Of a stretch of 8,207 nt of DNA, positions 5,812-8,207 are shown piece by piece. This stretch comes from Spirochaetaceae bacterium (GTDB lineage Bacteria; Spirochaetota; Spirochaetia; DSM-2461). A program made the translations under genes and the position numbers. How positions within the stretch are numbered: the stretch's first letter is position 1; every line of letters begins with the position of its first letter. Below the pieces are notes generated by a model, which made no database searches, had not been told where the DNA came from, and saw only the letters and a program-made list of their open reading frames with translations. The stretch covers positions 1-8,207 of the forward strand of contig JAEINM010000167.1 of assembly GCA_016342385.1 (NCBI GenBank), read 5' to 3'.

Positions 5812-6552
5812 ATGAAAGACTTCTTTTGTATTCTCATTTTTGGTTTTTTCATTTTTATTTCTGCTCAGGCGACAGAGAACAGGATCTATACAGTCGGAGT
5901 GGAACAAATTAATTATGCTCCCTATTTCTGGATAAAAGAATACGATGAATATGTCGGACTGGTACCGGATGTATTAAAATTATTTGCAGAATCTGAAGGC
6001 ATTTCTTTCATATACAGGCCATTACCAATTAGACGTTTACAGCAGGATTTTAAAAAAGGTGAACTCGATTTCAGATTTCCCGATAATCCCGATTGGAATG
6101 AACCTACAACAGATCTTATATTCTCAGATCCCCTGACAACTGTTATAGATGGTCTTTTTGTTCTCGAAAAAAATAAAGGTAAACCTCTGTATTTTTATCG
6201 TAATATCGGTACAATTTCAGGTTATACAGCACCAAGCCTTAACGAGTTCCTGAAGGAACAGAAATTATCTCTGGTTGAAGTTAATACATATGAATCTCTA
6301 TTGCAGATGTTAATACTTGAACGAGTTCAAGCCGCCTATCTGTCAATTGAACCCAGTTTGTATATTTTAAATAATACAGGTAACAACCGAGAGAACGTAG
6401 TCTTTGATGATACCCTTCCATTTGATATAGCTAATCATTATTTATCCACCAAAAAACATATATCATTAATAAATAGTCTGAATGTTTTTTTAGTCACAGA
6501 TGTTAAGAGAATAAGAGAAATCTTTAAATCATATAATGTAAAATATCAATAA
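5812..6552 (+). CDS. Exported solute-binding protein, family 3-like (orphan)
   Basis: This 246-residue protein starts with a signal peptide: short n-region MKD, a hydrophobic core FFCILIFGFFIFIS and a likely cleavage after AQA near residue 20. The mature part follows the two-lobed family 3 binding protein pattern (SBP_bac_3): YTVGVEQINYAPYFW opening (26-40), YVGLVPDVLKLFAE (47-60), a GELDF block (83-87), a FSDPL turn (104-108), a hinge-like IGTISGYTA (132-140) and a second lobe ending with helices near 220-240. Such proteins bind amino acids or small polar compounds in the periplasm, either for ABC transporters or as sensors. No permease or ATPase gene is adjacent, and the next genes encode a sigma factor and a FecR-like protein, so a sensory role is possible. 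The ATG is the only possible start, because TAA lies in frame at 5800-5802. No ribosome site precedes it; TATAAT (5806-5811) touches the start codon. Confidence 0.8.
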   Translation: MKDFFCILIFGFFIFISAQATENRIYTVGVEQINYAPYFWIKEYDEYVGLVPDVLKLFAESEGISFIYRPLPIRRLQQDFKKGELDFRFPDNPDWNEPTTDLIFSDPLTTVIDGLFVLEKNKGKPLYFYRNIGTISGYTAPSLNEFLKEQKLSLVEVNTYESLLQMLILERVQAAYLSIEPSLYILNNTGNNRENVVFDDTLPFDIANHYLSTKKHISLINSLNVFLVTDVKRIREIFKSYNVKYQ

Positions 6553-6600
6553 TTAAAAATCCCATTTTCATAAACCATAGATTTATATAAGATACTGACA

Positions 6601-6606
6601 GAGAGG
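6601..6606 (+). promoter_or_regulatory. Ribosome binding site supporting a TTG start for the sigma factor
   Basis: GAGAGG is followed by 8 nt and TTG (6615-6617). The in-frame ATG at 6681 has only a weak AGTGA-like sequence before it, so this site favours the longer protein. Confidence 0.5.
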
Positions 6607-6614
6607 CATTTCCT

Positions 6615-7268
6615 TTGAAGAGTATTATTCTATTAAAGATAATATCAATCTCATTAGCAGAGCAATCTTTCAGTGACAATATGGGAAAGGTTTTAAGCCC
6701 TCCAGAAATAGAGACTTTATTAATTGAGTATAATTCCTATTTACTGGCTCTTCTCAATTACAAATTAAATGACCGGGAACTTGCTGAAGATATTCTGCAG
6801 GAGACATATCTCTCCTTTCTATCGGGTATCAGTAAAAAAAGAGATCACTTTCAAAATAATAAAAAATTAAAAAATTATCTCACAACTATTGCTCTGAACA
6901 AAGTCAAAGATTATTACCGGTCTTCCGGTTTCCGTTCTAAAAAACAGTATGTTTTTTCAACAACAGAAGAACTTGATCATTTTTTAAGCAATACCGGTTC
7001 CAAGATGAGGACACCTGATGAGGAATTAATAAAAAAAGAAAGGGACGAATCACTAAACAGATCAGTAGCTTATGTTATGGAAATTCTTTCGAATCGGTAT
7101 CGCCATATATTAGTGCTTAAATACACAGAAAATAAAAATAATGATGAAATCTCCCTATTATTGGGAATGTCAAAAAAAGCGGTAGAATCTCTATTATTCA
7201 GGGCAAAAAAAGCCTTCAAAAAAGAAATGGAAAAATCAATATTGAAAACGAATGAAATAGTATTTTAA
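6615..7268 (+). CDS. ECF-type RNA polymerase sigma factor (sigma-70 family)
   Basis: This protein of up to 217 residues has the two-domain layout of ECF sigma factors, which bind core RNA polymerase and direct it to a small regulon. Region 2 spans about 35-105: YNSYLLALLNYKLND, then AEDILQETYLSFL (57-69), the most conserved stretch of region 2, and LKNYLTTIALNKVKDYYR (85-102). Region 4 spans about 150-205: an ILSNRYRHILVLKY helix followed by the helix-turn-helix NDEISLLLGMSKKAVESLLFRAKKAFKKEM. A linker rich in charged residues separates them. The TTG start has a good ribosome site, but the first 22 residues (to SFSDN) are not part of the family and the ATG at 6681 gives a normal 195-residue ECF; both remain possible. 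It follows the binding protein gene after 62 bp and precedes the FecR-like gene by 44 bp, suggesting one operon. Confidence 0.85.
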   Translation: MKSIILLKIISISLAEQSFSDNMGKVLSPPEIETLLIEYNSYLLALLNYKLNDRELAEDILQETYLSFLSGISKKRDHFQNNKKLKNYLTTIALNKVKDYYRSSGFRSKKQYVFSTTEELDHFLSNTGSKMRTPDEELIKKERDESLNRSVAYVMEILSNRYRHILVLKYTENKNNDEISLLLGMSKKAVESLLFRAKKAFKKEMEKSILKTNEIVF

Positions 7269-7275
7269 TTCGTTT
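7246..7275. repeat. Inverted repeat overlapping the sigma factor stop codon
   Basis: AAACGAAT (7246-7253) is the exact complement of ATTCGTTT (7268-7275). Past one G/A mismatch, AAA (7255-7257) and TTT (7264-7266) also pair, leaving a 6-nt loop. The stop codon TAA (7266-7268) is within it, and ATTG (7241-7244) and CAAT (7280-7283) are complementary further out. It could be an operator for the downstream gene or an mRNA hairpin affecting sigma/FecR translation ratio. Too AT-rich and lacking a T tract for a terminator. Confidence 0.4.
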
Positions 7276-7312
7276 ATTACAATACAGGGAAAGGGGTCCG
7301 AAAACCGGGAAC

Positions 7313-8207
7313 ATGGGTAAAAGAAAAAAAAATCAAAATAACAAAACATACTCGGATACCGTATATAAAACTCTTCTGGAAAACTATAAGCCGTTGAGGC
7401 TATCTGAAGAAAAAAATAAAAAATTACAGAAAAAATTGGAACAAATCATTTTTAAACCGGAAACGAGACCTTCCTTTTTCAAAATAGCATCTATTGCCGC
7501 TTTGGTCCTGTTAATCCCCATGACAATCTTATTTATAGCAGATCGTACACTCCCCTTTTCTTCTCCCCTATTAATAAGTTTCCGAAAGGATCCGACAGGA
7601 GACCAATATATAACAAGGCAGGGATCTCTTATTACAGAATCAGGAGAATCTCTTGTTTTTCAAAGCGACTCTGAAATATTTCTTCTCTATCCCCAAACAG
7701 ATTTCCAATTAAAAAGGGTTCTTCTTTCGAGATTAAAAGAAGGTCAGAATATTCATTACACACTGAATGAGGGGACTCTGGAAATTAACAGGGATAATGC
7801 TCTGCAAAAAGAACATCTCAAAATCGAAACCGTCCTCGGCGAAATCATTCTGGGCCAAGGCAGATTTAAATTGACATCAGGGAAACAGAAAATAATTCTG
7901 ATATGTTTTGAAGGGCAGTTGAATTATATCAGTTCAGACAGAAGCCAAACATTTGTTTTATCGAAAAATCAGATTCTGGAAGTAGAAAAAGACGAACGTG
8001 GTTTATACCAGATAAAAACTGAGACCCTGAACTCAGATCGAATTCAGAAAGAAAAAACCCATATGCCCGAATTCAGGCGGTCTGAACAACAGAATGAAAA
8101 GAAACCCATAATCTCTGAGCCAATAGAACCTAAAGATGATCCTCTTTCGGAAGCTGTGCCTGAAGAAATGAGATCAGAAGAAATAAATCAGAAGAAACCG
8201 GAAGAGC
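7313..8207 (+). CDS. FecR-like single-pass membrane protein, probable sigma regulator (C-terminus cut by window edge)
   Basis: An open frame of 298 codons runs from ATG at 7313 to the right edge without a stop. The first 54 residues are basic and polar (KRKKN near the start, then KKLQKKLEQ). One hydrophobic helix follows (about 55-76, FFKIASIAALVLLIPMTILFIA), so the N-terminus should be inside and the rest outside. Residues about 85-230 look like a FecR domain: RQGSLITESGESLVF (102-116), then LKIETVLGEIILGQGRFKLT (169-188) and KIILICFEGQLNYI (193-206). The tail after about 245 is rich in Glu, Lys and Pro and looks like a flexible linker to a further domain. FecR-type proteins regulate a partner ECF sigma factor across the membrane, and the sigma gene lies 44 bp upstream. 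The ribosome site is poor: GGGA is only 2 nt from the ATG and AAGGGG is 16 nt away. Confidence 0.75.
   Translation, partial: MGKRKKNQNNKTYSDTVYKTLLENYKPLRLSEEKNKKLQKKLEQIIFKPETRPSFFKIASIAALVLLIPMTILFIADRTLPFSSPLLISFRKDPTGDQYITRQGSLITESGESLVFQSDSEIFLLYPQTDFQLKRVLLSRLKEGQNIHYTLNEGTLEINRDNALQKEHLKIETVLGEIILGQGRFKLTSGKQKIILICFEGQLNYISSDRSQTFVLSKNQILEVEKDERGLYQIKTETLNSDRIQKEKTHMPEFRRSEQQNEKKPIISEPIEPKDDPLSEAVPEEMRSEEINQKKPEE

Noticed and set aside
7284..7312. Rho-independent terminator between the sigma and FecR-like genes
   Set aside because: CCG/CGG pairs are only 3 bp and no T tract follows; the genes look co-transcribed.

Overview
The window looks like a stretch of chromosome from an anaerobic, low-to-moderate GC bacterium that carries the Wood-Ljungdahl (reductive acetyl-CoA) pathway and also degrades or salvages plant-type glycans. 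The evidence is a CooC-type carbon monoxide dehydrogenase maturation ATPase and a fused MetF-MetV methylenetetrahydrofolate reductase close to a GH9 glycosidase. An acetogenic spirochaete or a clostridial acetogen would fit. I lean weakly to a spirochaete, but nothing here proves the taxon.

Layout: (1) 1-349, minus strand: the N-terminal part of cooC, cut by the left edge. (2) 467-1066, plus strand: a DUF3786-like protein, divergent from cooC across a 117-bp spacer that holds a promoter and an imperfect palindrome. (3) 1056-2618, minus strand: MetF-MetV, starting at TTG and overlapping the end of the DUF3786 gene by 11 bp, tail to tail. (4) 2619-2823: a divergent promoter region. (5) 2824-5619, plus strand: a large four-part GH9 enzyme without an export signal. 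(6) 5620-5811: an untranslated spacer with a possible bulged hairpin. (7) 5812-6552, plus strand: an exported solute-binding protein with no transporter genes beside it. (8) 6615-7268, plus strand: an ECF-type sigma factor. (9) 7313-8207, plus strand: a single-pass membrane FecR-like protein, still open at the right edge.

How they fit together: the first three genes form a C1-metabolism block. CooC loads nickel into CO dehydrogenase, MetFV makes methyl-THF for the methyl branch, and the DUF3786 protein has no known function. The GH9 enzyme probably acts on imported oligosaccharides in the cytoplasm, feeding sugar to the fermentation that supplies CO2 and electrons. The last three genes look like a signalling unit: the membrane FecR-like protein is the likely regulator of the sigma factor, and the binding protein may or may not provide a ligand input. 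No tRNA, rRNA, CRISPR array, insertion sequence or strong rho-independent terminator was seen. Genuine novelty is modest; the best leads are the unusual translation starts, the operator-like palindrome at cooC, the fused MetFV, the cytoplasmic GH9 architecture and the binding protein/sigma/FecR cluster.
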